A stretch of 64,000 nt of DNA, from the NCBI RefSeq assembly GCF_003952725.1, contig NZ_CP032509.1, positions 1,698,001 to 1,762,000 of the forward strand. Reading direction: 5' to 3'. The notes below the pieces were generated by a model. The model was given only the letters and a program-made list of their open reading frames with translations. It searched no databases and was not told the DNA's origin. This DNA comes from Georhizobium profundi. Lineage in GTDB: Bacteria > Pseudomonadota > Alphaproteobacteria > Rhizobiales > Rhizobiaceae. The position numbers and the translations under genes are program-made. Of the stretch, positions 16,759 to 25,781 are shown piece by piece (the stretch's first letter is position 1; the number at the start of each line of letters is the position of its first letter).

Positions 16759-18027
16759 TCACGCCATAAGCCATACGGCTGTTCCGGCAGCGGCGGCGAT
16801 CAGGTTTGTCATGAGCAGCGGAACCCAGAATGCGCGGGGTCCTGCGGCGATGGCGAGGGCGAGGCGGCCCATGGCATTGGCGGCGAGTGCGGCGAGCACC
16901 GCGCTGCCGATTGTTTCGAGGCCGATGTTCTGGGCCGCGAGCCGCAGCGCGCTCAGTACCGCGACGTCTACATCGAAAGTGCCCGACAGCGCGGACGTTG
17001 CCACGAGCCCCGTGTCGCCGAACCGGCTCGAAAGGGCGGCACTTGCCGTCGCCACCACGGCGAAGGCGATGGCAAAGAGGAGAAGCGTGGTCAATTCAAA
17101 CGGGTTGGTCGGCTCGGATGCCGTGTCGTGTGCGCCAGCCCTGAAGAGCATGAGCCCTCCCGCCAGGCCGAAAGCGATGGCAGCGGCCAACGCCGGCAGA
17201 ACCATCGAGCCGAGAACGAGCGGCGCGACGATGGCGACGATGACGATGACCCGACAGATGGAGATCATCGCGGCGAGGGTCGCAGCCCCTGCATAGGCGC
17301 GACGATGCTCGCTGGCTGTTGCCGACCGCGCGAAGGCGACCGTCACCGCTGTCGACGACACGATCGCGCCGGCAAGCCCGCTCACGAGCAGGCCGCGCGC
17401 GGACCCAAGAAGGCGCGTGGCGATGTATCCGGCAAAGGAGATCGACGCCGTGAGCACCGTGAAGAACCAGATCTGCCAGGGGTTGAAGCCGCCCCAGGGA
17501 TCGAGCGTGCGGTTTGGCAGAAGCGGCAGGATGATGACCGTCATGACCGCCAGGACGATGGCGGAGCGCAATTCAATCCAGGACAGCCGGCGCAGCATGC
17601 CGTGCAGTGCATCACGGCTGGCAAGAACTGCGGCGAGTGCTGCCCCGCCTGCGGCCGCTGCACGGTAGTCGCCGGAAACGGCAAGGCCACCCAGGGCAAA
17701 GACGCAGAGCGCGGCAATTGTGCCTGTGACGCTGAAGCTGCCGTCATGCTGCGCTTCGGCGAACTTGAACCAGCCGAAGATCACAGCGAAGCCGAGAAAA
17801 CCCGCAATGAAAATCGCAGCGCTTCCAGAAGCATCGGACAGGGCTGCGAGGACACCGCCGAGCAGCCCGACTACGCCAAATGTGCGTATTCCCGCCGTGC
17901 GGCTGCCTTCGGGCTCGCTGCGTTCGCGCCAGCCCCGCTCGAGCCCGACCAGGAGGCCGATGGCGAGTGACAGACCGAGGCGGGCGATGAGCATGTCCAT
18001 GACGCGATTCGTCCAATGGCGGACCAT
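16759..18027 (-). CDS. MgtC/SapB plus DUF4010 family membrane protein
   Basis: A 422-residue polytopic protein. The N-terminal MgtC/SapB-like part contains LGLSLAIGLLVGLERGWRER and TFGVVGLLGGVLAAL; the DUF4010 part follows with multiple Ala/Leu-rich helices, ending near AFWVPLLMTNLIAAAAGTAVW. Members are inner-membrane proteins of uncertain transport role. ATG at 18027 has AAGG about 7 nt upstream; ATG at 18000 would also be plausible. It is a single gene convergent with the catabolic operon. Confidence 0.85.
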   Translation of the reverse strand: MVRHWTNRVMDMLIARLGLSLAIGLLVGLERGWRERSEPEGSRTAGIRTFGVVGLLGGVLAALSDASGSAAIFIAGFLGFAVIFGWFKFAEAQHDGSFSVTGTIAALCVFALGGLAVSGDYRAAAAGGAALAAVLASRDALHGMLRRLSWIELRSAIVLAVMTVIILPLLPNRTLDPWGGFNPWQIWFFTVLTASISFAGYIATRLLGSARGLLVSGLAGAIVSSTAVTVAFARSATASEHRRAYAGAATLAAMISICRVIVIVAIVAPLVLGSMVLPALAAAIAFGLAGGLMLFRAGAHDTASEPTNPFELTTLLLFAIAFAVVATASAALSSRFGDTGLVATSALSGTFDVDVAVLSALRLAAQNIGLETIGSAVLAALAANAMGRLALAIAAGPRAFWVPLLMTNLIAAAAGTAVWLMA

Positions 18028-18039
18028 GCCGCCTTGAAC

Positions 18040-18260
18040 ACCCTAGCGCGATCGCGTGCCCCTTGCATTGCGATGGAACAGACTTGCGGTTGTCGAAGCA
18101 AGCCGTGCTTCGGCCTCAGGCCGCCTGCTGTTTCAAATGGGCGAGCGCAAGTTTGGTCGAGCACCTCGACGCAGCGCTTTCGAATGGGCGGTACTTGCTG
18201 CGCTTTCTGTCCTGCCAATCACTCAACTCCTGCGGCATGACCGATGCCGCAGGAGTTTTT
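18040..18260 (+). ncRNA. Candidate small RNA ending at an orphan terminator
   Basis: The 345-bp stretch between the MgtC-family start and the molybdenum-hydroxylase genes has no convincing protein gene on the plus strand. It nevertheless ends in a textbook Rho-independent terminator for that strand (18225-18260). The nearest upstream plus-strand gene ends 1.5 kb earlier with an oppositely oriented gene between. A short untranslated transcript is the simplest explanation. The 5' end and promoter are not identified, and no known sRNA family was recognised. Confidence 0.3.
18225..18260 (+). terminator. Strong intrinsic terminator (orphan)
   Basis: Arms AACTCCTGCGGCAT (18225-18238) and ATGCCGCAGGAGTT (18244-18257) pair perfectly over 14 bp around a 5-nt loop and run into TTTTT (18256-18260). 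There is no T-run in the opposite direction, so it acts on plus-strand transcription only. Confidence 0.85.
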
Positions 18261-18372
18261 CTGGCTAGGCATGGAACATGAGCACCGTCGCTGGAACCTC
18301 AGCGAAGATGCTCGGTTAAGGTCTCAGGTCCGCCATTCGCGCGGATGCGAGCCTCAATCGACAAGGACTCCC

Positions 18373-18885
18373 ATGCACTCGACCCAGCTCACGATCAACG
18401 GGCGCCGCGAGACCGTGAATGCGGATATTCGCACCACGCTTCTCGACGCGCTTCGCGAGAACCTCAACCTGACCGGGACAAAGAAGGGGTGCGACCAGGG
18501 CCAGTGCGGCGCTTGCACCGTCATCGTCAATGGCCGGCGCATCAATTCCTGCCTGTCGCTCGTAGCCAGTCATGAAGGCGACGACGTCGTTACGGTGGAG
18601 GGGCTTGCAGACGGTGAGGCGCTGTCGCCTCTGCAGCGCGCGTTTGTCACCCATGACGCTTTCCAATGCGGCTACTGCACGCCGGGACAGCTCTGTTCGG
18701 CGACGGCACTCCTGAAGGAGATCGAGGCCGGCGAGCCGAGCGTCGTCAGCAACGGCGAAATCATCTTGAGCGAAGAGGAAATCCGCGAGCGAATGAGCGG
18801 CAATCTTTGCCGCTGCGGCGCGTATAACAACATCGTGGACGCCATCGTCGAAGCGGCTGCGCAAGGCGGGGAGGCTGCCCGATGA
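18373..18885 (+). CDS. Molybdenum hydroxylase [2Fe-2S] subunit (PaoA/YagT-like)
   Basis: A 170-residue iron-sulfur subunit of a xanthine-oxidase family enzyme. The plant-type cluster motif is CDQGQCGACTVIVNGRRINSC and the second cluster uses CGYCTPGQ and CRCGAY. Unlike E. coli PaoA/YagT there is no Tat leader; the protein begins directly with the ferredoxin fold, so the enzyme should be cytoplasmic. AAGGA 6 nt upstream supports the ATG. It is the first gene of a three-gene ATGA-coupled operon. Confidence 0.93.
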   Translation: MHSTQLTINGRRETVNADIRTTLLDALRENLNLTGTKKGCDQGQCGACTVIVNGRRINSCLSLVASHEGDDVVTVEGLADGEALSPLQRAFVTHDAFQCGYCTPGQLCSATALLKEIEAGEPSVVSNGEIILSEEEIRERMSGNLCRCGAYNNIVDAIVEAAAQGGEAAR

Positions 18886-19856
18886 CCCCGTTTTCCTTCG
18901 AACGTGCCGAAAAGGCGTCCGCCTCGGCCGGTGTCCGTTATCTCGGTGGCGGCACAAATCTCATCGACCTGATGAAACTTGAGATCGAGCGGCCCGAGCG
19001 CCTCGTCGATGTGTCGCGCCTGCCCGGTGACATCCGGGAAAGCGATGGTGCGATCCTCATCGGCGCGAGCGTCACCAATGCGGCTCTTTCGGCGGATCCG
19101 CTGATCCGTGAGCGCTATGCGATGCTTTCGACCGCACTTCTGTCGGGCGCGACACAGCAGCTGCGCAACAAGGCCACGACCGGCGGCAATTTCCTGCAGC
19201 GGACACGGTGCCACTATTTCTATGACACCGCGCGTGCCTGCAACAAGCGCGAGCCCGGCAGCGGCTGCGATGCGCTTGACGGCCACAACCGCTTCCACGC
19301 TATCCTCGGCGCGAGCGAGCACTGCATTGCCGTGCATCCGTCCGACATGGCAGTGGCCATGGCGGCGCTCGATGCCGAGGTGCGCACGATCACGGCGGAC
19401 GGCGAGGGGCGGACGATACCGGCCACCGATCTGCTGCGGCTTCCGGGCGATGCGCCCGAACGCGACCATGTGCTGGATGACGGTGAACTGATCGTGGAAG
19501 TGCGGTTGCCCGCCAACCCGCCCGCCCGCCAGCTCTATCGCAAGGTGAGGGACCGCGCGTCTTACGCCTTCGCCGTCGTCTCGATCGCCGTTGCCCTGGA
19601 TGTGGAGGACAATGTGATGAAGAACGTGCGCATCGCGCTTGGCGGCGTCGCGCACAAGCCGTGGCGTGCGGACAAAGCCGAACGCGCGCTGGAAGGTGCT
19701 TTTGTCGATGCCAGCGTCTTCGCACAGGCTGCAGATGCCGAACTTCAGGATGCCGTCGGGCGCGGCGACAATGATTTCAAGATTCCTCTCGTGCGCCGCC
19801 TCATTATTACAGCACTGCGCGATGTCACGGACCTGTCTAAGGAGCACTCGGCATGA
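18882..19856 (+). CDS. Molybdenum hydroxylase FAD subunit with 4Fe-4S insertion (PaoB/YagS-like)
   Basis: A 324-residue FAD-binding subunit. FAD motifs are YLGGGTNLIDLMK and TTGGNFLQRTRC. The segment QRTRCHYFYDTARACNKREP and the following GSGC carry the cysteines of the extra [4Fe-4S] cluster typical of PaoB and 4-hydroxybenzoyl-CoA reductase beta subunits. Overlaps both neighbours by ATGA. It transfers electrons from the Mo/Fe-S subunits to an acceptor. Confidence 0.92.
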   Translation: MTPFSFERAEKASASAGVRYLGGGTNLIDLMKLEIERPERLVDVSRLPGDIRESDGAILIGASVTNAALSADPLIRERYAMLSTALLSGATQQLRNKATTGGNFLQRTRCHYFYDTARACNKREPGSGCDALDGHNRFHAILGASEHCIAVHPSDMAVAMAALDAEVRTITADGEGRTIPATDLLRLPGDAPERDHVLDDGELIVEVRLPANPPARQLYRKVRDRASYAFAVVSIAVALDVEDNVMKNVRIALGGVAHKPWRADKAERALEGAFVDASVFAQAADAELQDAVGRGDNDFKIPLVRRLIITALRDVTDLSKEHSA

Positions 19857-22090
19857 ACGATCAACCGACCACCAAATGGATCGGACAGCCGCTCGATCGC
19901 GTCGACGGCCCGGCAAAAGTGACAGGTGCGGCGACCTATTCGGCCGACTATCGCGGCGATCAGCAGGCTGCGATCGGCTTCATCGTCGAGGCGACGATTG
20001 GCAGCGGCAAGGTTTCGCAGATCGAGACCGCGGAGGCAGAAGCGGCCGACGGGGTGCACCTGGTGATGACGCACCAGAACGCGCCGGAGCAGGCTCCCTT
20101 CGGCGACAATGCGGATGCCGGCCGGTTCGGCATGTCGCATGCCGTCCTTCAGAATGACGAGGTACGCTATTACGGAGCACCCGTCGCCTTCATCGTCGCC
20201 GACACGCTCGAACAGGCGCGCCACGCGGCAGGGCTGATCAAGGTCACGTATCAGGCCGATGACAGCGTCTTCGACGCATTCGAGCATGAAGACGATGCTT
20301 TTGCGCCCGACAGCCTCGATGGTGCCGAGGAAGCTGACGTCGACAAGGGCGATTTCGATGCCGTCTTCGCCGAAAGTGCCGAGACGCTCGACGCCACTTT
20401 CCACACCGCCGCGCAGCATGCCGCGGCGATGGAGCCCCATGCGACCGTGGCGGAATGGGACGGCGACAAGCTGACCGTCCACATCGCGGTGCAGATCCTG
20501 TCGTCGGCGCGCAAGGCGTTCGCCAACACGCTCAAGATCGATCCGGCCAATGTGCGCATCGTCACGCCTTTCGTCGGTGGTGGCTTCGGCTCCAAACTCG
20601 GCGTGCATAGCGAAGGCGTGCTGGCCGCACTTGCAGCCCGCAAGCTTCAGCGGCCGGTGCGGATCGCGCAGACGCGCCGCCATGTGTTCTCGAACGGCCC
20701 GCACCGCACCAACCATCGCCAGCGCATTCGTCTGGGTGCATCGGCCGATGGCAAACTGTTGAGCGTCGCCCATGAAACCCTCGGTGCCATGTCGCGGGAT
20801 TACCCGTTCGCCGAGGCGGCCGCTTCACCCACCATGGCAAGCTACGCTGCCGAGGCGATGAAAATCCGGCACCGCGTGGTTGCGGCGAACATTCCTCATG
20901 TGGACTCCATGCGCGCGCCGGGCGAGGCGATCGGTACGCTCACCTATGAAAGCGCCATCGATGAGCTGGCCGTTCAGTGCGGGATCGACCCGCTCGAGTT
21001 TCGCCTCCAGAACGAGCCTGAGCAGGAGCCCGCATCCGGCAAGGAGTTTTCCACCCGTACGCTCGCGCGCTGCCTGCGTGAAGGTGCCGAGCTGTTCGGT
21101 TGGGAGAAGGGACCAGTGAAACCTGGTGCCTTGCGCGAAGGACCGCTTCTCATCGGGCGTGGACTTGCCGCAGCGATCCGGCCGAACATGATGCAGCCGG
21201 CGGATGCTGCAGCGGAACTCGATCGGGATGGGCGCCTCACTGTCGAACTCGACATGACGGATATCGGCACCGGTACCTACACCATCCTGACGCAGATCGC
21301 TGCCGAAACGCTTGGTCTGGATCCAAACGCGATCGCGGTACGGTTGGGCGATACCGACTACCCCAAGACATGCGGGTCAGGCGGCTCGTTCGGTGCCGGT
21401 AGCACGGGCACGGCGGTCTCCAAGGCGTGCGCATTGATCCGCGACACCATCATCGAACGCGCGGCGCGGCTCGACAGCGATTGGGCCGGCGTCAATTCAG
21501 GCGATCTGCGGATCGAAAACGGCAATGCCGTCGTTGCCGGACGCAGCCTTGCGCTTGGAGCCATACTGGATGCCATCGGCGGCGATAGCTTCAAGGGCAA
21601 AGGGCAAGTCGAGCCCGGCAAGGCGCATGAAGACCTCGCGCAATATTCCTATGGCGGCGTGTTCGCGGAGGTGTCCGTCAACGCCGATACCGGCGAAATC
21701 CGGGTTCGGCGGTTGTCTGGCGCATTCGATGCGGGCCGCATTCTGAACGAGAAGACCGCGCGCTCGCAGTTGATGGGCGGCATGATCTTCGGGCTCGGCG
21801 CTGCCCTGATGGAAGAAAGCCTGATGGACATGCGGTTCGGATCGTTCATGAACCGCGACCTTGCCGAGTACCACATCGCCGTCAACCGTGACGTTCCGCG
21901 GCTTGAGGTGAAGATGCTCGACACGTTCGACCAGAACTCCAACCCGCTCGGCAGCAAGGGCATCGGCGAACTGGGCATTTGCGGAACGGGGCCGGCGATT
22001 GCCAATGCCGTCTATGCGGCGACTGGCTATCGCACCCGGAAATTCCCGATCCATCTGGAGGATTTGCTCGACCATCTTCCGGCCCTCTAG
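19853..22090 (+). CDS. Molybdenum hydroxylase catalytic subunit (xanthine oxidase/PaoC family)
   Basis: A 745-residue molybdopterin-binding subunit. It starts with the a/b-hammerhead domain (WIGQPLDRVDGPAKVTGAATYS). The catalytic glutamate motif GSKGIGELGICGTGPAI lies near 704-720, and PFVGGGFGSKLG near 240 belongs to the cofactor-binding segment. The family oxidises aldehydes or hydroxylates N-heteroaromatics; the substrate is not evident. No maturation chaperone (PaoD) is visible in the window. Positioned between an orphan terminator and a TRAP system. Confidence 0.93.
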   Translation: MNDQPTTKWIGQPLDRVDGPAKVTGAATYSADYRGDQQAAIGFIVEATIGSGKVSQIETAEAEAADGVHLVMTHQNAPEQAPFGDNADAGRFGMSHAVLQNDEVRYYGAPVAFIVADTLEQARHAAGLIKVTYQADDSVFDAFEHEDDAFAPDSLDGAEEADVDKGDFDAVFAESAETLDATFHTAAQHAAAMEPHATVAEWDGDKLTVHIAVQILSSARKAFANTLKIDPANVRIVTPFVGGGFGSKLGVHSEGVLAALAARKLQRPVRIAQTRRHVFSNGPHRTNHRQRIRLGASADGKLLSVAHETLGAMSRDYPFAEAAASPTMASYAAEAMKIRHRVVAANIPHVDSMRAPGEAIGTLTYESAIDELAVQCGIDPLEFRLQNEPEQEPASGKEFSTRTLARCLREGAELFGWEKGPVKPGALREGPLLIGRGLAAAIRPNMMQPADAAAELDRDGRLTVELDMTDIGTGTYTILTQIAAETLGLDPNAIAVRLGDTDYPKTCGSGGSFGAGSTGTAVSKACALIRDTIIERAARLDSDWAGVNSGDLRIENGNAVVAGRSLALGAILDAIGGDSFKGKGQVEPGKAHEDLAQYSYGGVFAEVSVNADTGEIRVRRLSGAFDAGRILNEKTARSQLMGGMIFGLGAALMEESLMDMRFGSFMNRDLAEYHIAVNRDVPRLEVKMLDTFDQNSNPLGSKGIGELGICGTGPAIANAVYAATGYRTRKFPIHLEDLLDHLPAL

Positions 22091-22193
22091 GCTCGCTGGA
22101 GGCAATCCGCTCCGCCGGTTTCGGTGGGGCGGAACAATTACCCAGACCTTGGTGTTGTTTTGCCGATCACCGCGCAAACGAGGTGCGAGCAAA

Positions 22194-22379
22194 ATGACCA
22201 GCCCAAATCTTGACGACCTTCAAGCGACCCCGGCCCAAGATTCTCTGGAGCCGCGTGTCCTGATCGGCGACGGCGATCTGATCGTGCCGTCTCAAGCAGT
22301 TGCGTCAGACATCCCTATGCCCGATCCGGATGTGCAGCGACCGGACCAGCTATGGGATCGCAGGCTCGACCGCTGGTAG
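22194..22379 (+). CDS. Small hypothetical protein (61 aa)
   Basis: A short open frame preceded by GAGG (22180-22183) with 10-nt spacing. The product is acidic and Pro-rich, begins MTSPNLDDLQATPAQDS and ends PDQLWDRRLDRW, with no membrane segment. It starts 103 nt after the molybdenum-hydroxylase operon and ends 1 nt before the convergent dctM gene. No family recognised. It could be a real small protein or chance. Confidence 0.4.
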   Translation: MTSPNLDDLQATPAQDSLEPRVLIGDGDLIVPSQAVASDIPMPDPDVQRPDQLWDRRLDRW

Positions 22380-22380
22380 A

Positions 22381-23697
22381 CTAGCGCGCCAGAAGACCGG
22401 GCAGCCAGGTGCCGAGTTCCGGAACGGCGACGATCAATGCCAGCACGACCAGCTTTATCATGACGAAGGGCGTCACTGCGGCATAGATGTGCTTCATCGT
22501 GATCGATGAAGGGACGACGCCCTGCATGACGAAGAGCAAAAGGCCAAAGGGCGGTGTCAGAAGCGCGATCTCCATCGTCAGGAGATAGATGACGCCCAGC
22601 ACGAGCAGATCGATCCCGACCGAGTTGGCGAGTGGGATGAAGATCGGGATCGTGATCATCAACATGCTCACCTGATCGATGAAGCAGCCGAGGAAGAGCA
22701 GGAGCAGGATCATCCCGATCAGGACCTGTATCGACGTCAGTTCCCAACCATTGATCAGGCCGATGAGGCCGCTGGTCGCCCCACTGAACGACAGGATCTG
22801 GCTGAAGGTCTGGCTGGCCGCGATGATGAACATGATCATCACGGTGAGCTTGACGGTCTCCATCAAGGCTTCGACGAGGTTTGCCCAGGTCAAGGATCGG
22901 TAGGCAAGGCTCGCGACCACGGCGGCAAGGCATCCGAGCGCGGCAGCGTCGGTCGGGGATGCGATGCCGACGATAAGGCTACCTATGACCGTTGCGAAGA
23001 TGCCCGACAGCGGCAGAACGTAGACGCAAAACGGCCGCCAACGCTCCCACATCGTCATCTGCGGCAGCTCTTCGGACGGTGCCAGATCGGGTCGCATCAA
23101 GGCCGACATCACGATCAAGACGACGAACGCCGCCGACAAGATGAGCGCGGGAATGATCCCGGCAACGAGGATCTGCGAAATCGAAATGCCGGCAAGGCTG
23201 CCCAGTAGAACTGCCAAGGCAGAGGGCGGGATCAGCATCGCAATGGCACCGGATGCCATGATCGGGCCCATCGCCAGCGTCGGATGGTAACCCTTCTTCA
23301 GCATGCTCGGCATCAGCGTCGAGCCGAGCATGGCCGTATTGGCGATGGTCGAGCCAGAGAGGGCGGCGAAGATCGTGCCGCCGAATACGGTGACGACTGC
23401 AAGACGTCCGGGAATGCGCGTGACGAGCCGCTCCACCGCATCGATCGCCCGGTGCGCAACGCGCGACTGGAACAAGATTTCTCCCATCAGGATGAAGAGC
23501 GGGATCGGTGCGAGGGAATAGTTCGCGACCGACTGGAAGGCGTTTCGCGCCATCTGGATCAGGCCGTTTTCGCCGCCCAGGATGAAATAGGCGCCGACGA
23601 CGTTGACGGCGATGAAAGCAAACGCGACCGGCAGGCCCGTGGCGAGCAGCAGAATAAGCGCGCCGAGCATCAGCGATAAAGTGAGCGCCCAATCCAT
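22381..23697 (-). CDS. TRAP transporter large permease subunit (DctM), system 3
   Basis: A 438-residue DctM permease with TGLPVAFAFIAVNVVGAYFI at the N terminus, LSGSTIANTAMLGSTLMPSM in the first half and LTPPFGLLLFVMQGVVP near the C terminus. It lies 1 nt downstream of dctQ and is the last gene of the minus-strand marR-P-Q-M set. Confidence 0.93.
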   Translation of the reverse strand: MDWALTLSLMLGALILLLATGLPVAFAFIAVNVVGAYFILGGENGLIQMARNAFQSVANYSLAPIPLFILMGEILFQSRVAHRAIDAVERLVTRIPGRLAVVTVFGGTIFAALSGSTIANTAMLGSTLMPSMLKKGYHPTLAMGPIMASGAIAMLIPPSALAVLLGSLAGISISQILVAGIIPALILSAAFVVLIVMSALMRPDLAPSEELPQMTMWERWRPFCVYVLPLSGIFATVIGSLIVGIASPTDAAALGCLAAVVASLAYRSLTWANLVEALMETVKLTVMIMFIIAASQTFSQILSFSGATSGLIGLINGWELTSIQVLIGMILLLLFLGCFIDQVSMLMITIPIFIPLANSVGIDLLVLGVIYLLTMEIALLTPPFGLLLFVMQGVVPSSITMKHIYAAVTPFVMIKLVVLALIVAVPELGTWLPGLLAR

Positions 23698-23698
23698 G

Positions 23699-24199
23699 TC
23701 AGAGCCCTGCCTGATGCGCTTCGGTTTCGGGGCCGACCGCGGCGCGTCTCAGAAATTCCAGCGTCAGGAGAAGTCCGCCGATGAAGGGCGCGAGAAGCGG
23801 AACCCATTCCGGGATGACGAGGACGCCGCGCATCATCGACCCGCGTGACAGCGCAATCATCAAGGCGCTCAACGTCGCCCAAGTGAACAGCGCAGACAAA
23901 AGGGCGCCGAGAAGCGATGTCAGCCGATCGACGAGCAGTCGCCGCGCTGGGGAAAGGCCGGACAATACAATGTCGACGGAGACGTGGGCATTCTTGCGAA
24001 GGACCCACGGCGCGCCGAGAAAGGTTGCGGCCATCAAGCCCATCTCGATCGCATCGATCATGCCGTAGACGTTCTTGCCCGCGAAAAAGCGCAGGCCAAC
24101 ATTGAGGACGAGGACGAGCGTGATCAGGACGAAGACGATCCCCGCCAACACGGCGAAAGCGTGGATCGTCGCGTCCTGCAGGCGGGCAAGCGTGCGCAT
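23699..24199 (-). CDS. TRAP transporter small membrane subunit (DctQ), system 3
   Basis: A 166-residue four-helix membrane protein with the DctQ segment LVLNVGLRFFAGKNVYGMIDAIEMG and PWVLRKNAHVSVDIV. It starts 9 nt after the receptor gene. It should pair with the adjacent DctM. Confidence 0.9.
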   Translation of the reverse strand: MRTLARLQDATIHAFAVLAGIVFVLITLVLVLNVGLRFFAGKNVYGMIDAIEMGLMAATFLGAPWVLRKNAHVSVDIVLSGLSPARRLLVDRLTSLLGALLSALFTWATLSALMIALSRGSMMRGVLVIPEWVPLLAPFIGGLLLTLEFLRRAAVGPETEAHQAGL

Positions 24200-24208
24200 G
24201 AACGAAGC

Positions 24209-25165
24209 TTATTCCTGGAAGCAGCCCTGCAGCGTTTCCGCGAACTCCGGATTGACGGCCATCGCGCTTTCCCAGCCGGCATCCTGCGCGGCCTGAAGCC
24301 ATGTGGCCGAGGCTTCCTCGCTGAGCTCGATGGTCTCGATGCCGGCTTCCGCCTGCGCCGCGCGTTCCTTCTCGTTCAGCTCGGCATTGTTGGCGTTCTG
24401 CTCTTCCAGCCACGCCATGCCTTCCTCGAGCAATGCGCGCTGCTCGTCGGTCAAGCTTTCCCATTTGTCGAGATTGACGAGGATTTCGACGTCGACCTGA
24501 TAGAAGCCTGGGTCGACGCGGTAGTTGGTCTGCTCGTCCCAACCAAGGTCCAGCACACCCTGGATCGGCCAGCCATATCCGTCGATCGTGCCGCGCTCGA
24601 GCGCCGTATAGACATCGCCGGGAGCAGTGGTGACGGGCGTGGCGCCAAGCGCTTCGAACATGGCCTGGTAGACGGGGGTCGTGCGGATGGTGAGCCCGCT
24701 GAGGTCGGCGCTCTCGATCGGTTTCGTCAGATACAGGTGGAAGTTCACGCCATCGCCGGTGCGGCCGAGATATTTGACGTTCATCTTATCCTGGTGAAGC
24801 GTATCGACAGCCTCGTAGCAGCCATTTTCGCGCTGCTGCTGGATGGTCGTCTGGGCAAGCTTCAGTGCATCACCTTCCGGCAGCACATTGGTGTAGAAGG
24901 CCGCCGTCACGTTCGCCATATCGACGACGCCGGACGATACGGCATTTCCGACTTCGAACGGAGGAATGGATTCGGGCCCGCCGACGCTCTGGATCTGAAG
25001 CACGCCTTTGCCGTTCTCGTTGATCCACTGGACCAAAGCCTCATAGGGACGGGAGAAGGCAGTGCCGGTCGCGAAGCCCGAGACGGCGCGCAAGGTCGTT
25101 TCCTGCGCGAGCGCAGGGCCTGTCAGCAAAAGGCATGCGGATGCAATAAGCGTGAGCTTCTTCAT
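24209..25165 (-). CDS. TRAP transporter substrate-binding protein (DctP family), system 3
   Basis: A 318-residue periplasmic receptor with a clear signal peptide (MKKLTLIASACLLLTGPALA). GGGAGGA about 6 nt upstream fixes the ATG at 25165. It contains the TRAP signature GTIDGYGWPIQGVLDLGWDEQ. Its mature start (ETTLRAVSGFATGTAFSRPYEALVQ) resembles the system 2 receptor, suggesting related ligands. Confidence 0.93.
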   Translation of the reverse strand: MKKLTLIASACLLLTGPALAQETTLRAVSGFATGTAFSRPYEALVQWINENGKGVLQIQSVGGPESIPPFEVGNAVSSGVVDMANVTAAFYTNVLPEGDALKLAQTTIQQQRENGCYEAVDTLHQDKMNVKYLGRTGDGVNFHLYLTKPIESADLSGLTIRTTPVYQAMFEALGATPVTTAPGDVYTALERGTIDGYGWPIQGVLDLGWDEQTNYRVDPGFYQVDVEILVNLDKWESLTDEQRALLEEGMAWLEEQNANNAELNEKERAAQAEAGIETIELSEEASATWLQAAQDAGWESAMAVNPEFAETLQGCFQE

Positions 25166-25286
25166 GATCGTCCTCCCTTGATCCCGGCAAGCTTGGCAGA
25201 TGCCAAACCTCTCCCAGCCGAGAAATATCCATTTGCATGTATCGATAGTCAGAAGCCAAAGCACGGTCAAGGCGGGACAGTGGCGG

Positions 25287-25727
25287 TCAGGCGATCTCGG
25301 CCAGGCGCTCGCGCAGCTCCGCGGGATCGGTGAGGCCGGCATCCAGATCGTCGTGGGTCGCGCGCCAGATGGGAGCCGCCTCTGCCAGCAGGGCTCTCGC
25401 TTCGTCGGTCAGCGATGGCAGGCGGCTGCGTTTGTCGGCCTTGTCGACGGCGAGCGTGACAAGCTCGCGCCGATGCAGCGGCTTCAGATTGGCCGTCAGT
25501 GTGGTGCGGTCCATCGCCAGGAAATCCGCGAGCTGTCCGATCGTCGGCGGGGCCGGTCGGTTCAGCGCCATCAGGATGGAGAACTGGCCATGTGTGAGGC
25601 CGAACGGGCGCAACGCCTCGTCGAAGCGGCGGGCCAGACGGCGGGCCGCGCGCTGCACCCGGAGGCACAGGCAGCGGTCGCGCACTTCGATGGTGGTTGA
25701 GAACGGCAAATCACCCGATTTTGACAT
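25287..25727 (-). CDS. MarR family transcriptional regulator 2
   Basis: A 146-residue MarR protein with helix-turn-helix region FSILMALNRPAPPTIGQLADFLAMDRTTLTANLKPLHRRELV and wing DKADKRSRLPSLT. It is 121 nt upstream of the system 3 receptor on the same strand and divergent from the Asp-box protein. The 12-bp palindrome and promoter elements right at its start codon suggest autoregulation. Confidence 0.9.
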   Translation of the reverse strand: MSKSGDLPFSTTIEVRDRCLCLRVQRAARRLARRFDEALRPFGLTHGQFSILMALNRPAPPTIGQLADFLAMDRTTLTANLKPLHRRELVTLAVDKADKRSRLPSLTDEARALLAEAAPIWRATHDDLDAGLTDPAELRERLAEIA

Positions 25728-25759
25728 GACAATATAATGTTGATATCAACGTAAATGTC
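25721..25759 (+). promoter_or_regulatory. Promoter/operator between marR 2 and the Asp-box gene
   Basis: TTGACA (25721-25726) is followed after 17 nt by TATCAA (25744-25749). The second half of the promoter lies in the perfect palindrome GTTGATATCAAC (25739-25750), and outer repeats GACAT (25723-25727) and ATGTC (25755-25759) flank it. A perfect TATAAT (25733-25738) is also present. The dyad is a good candidate binding site for the adjacent MarR. Confidence 0.5.
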
Positions 25760-25781
25760 CAGCGCAGTTGGGAGGCTCGTC

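Noticed and set aside
16747-17970. 407-codon plus-strand frame opposite the MgtC/DUF4010 gene
   Set aside because: Arg/Gly/Asp-rich low-complexity product; the minus strand encodes a coherent membrane protein.
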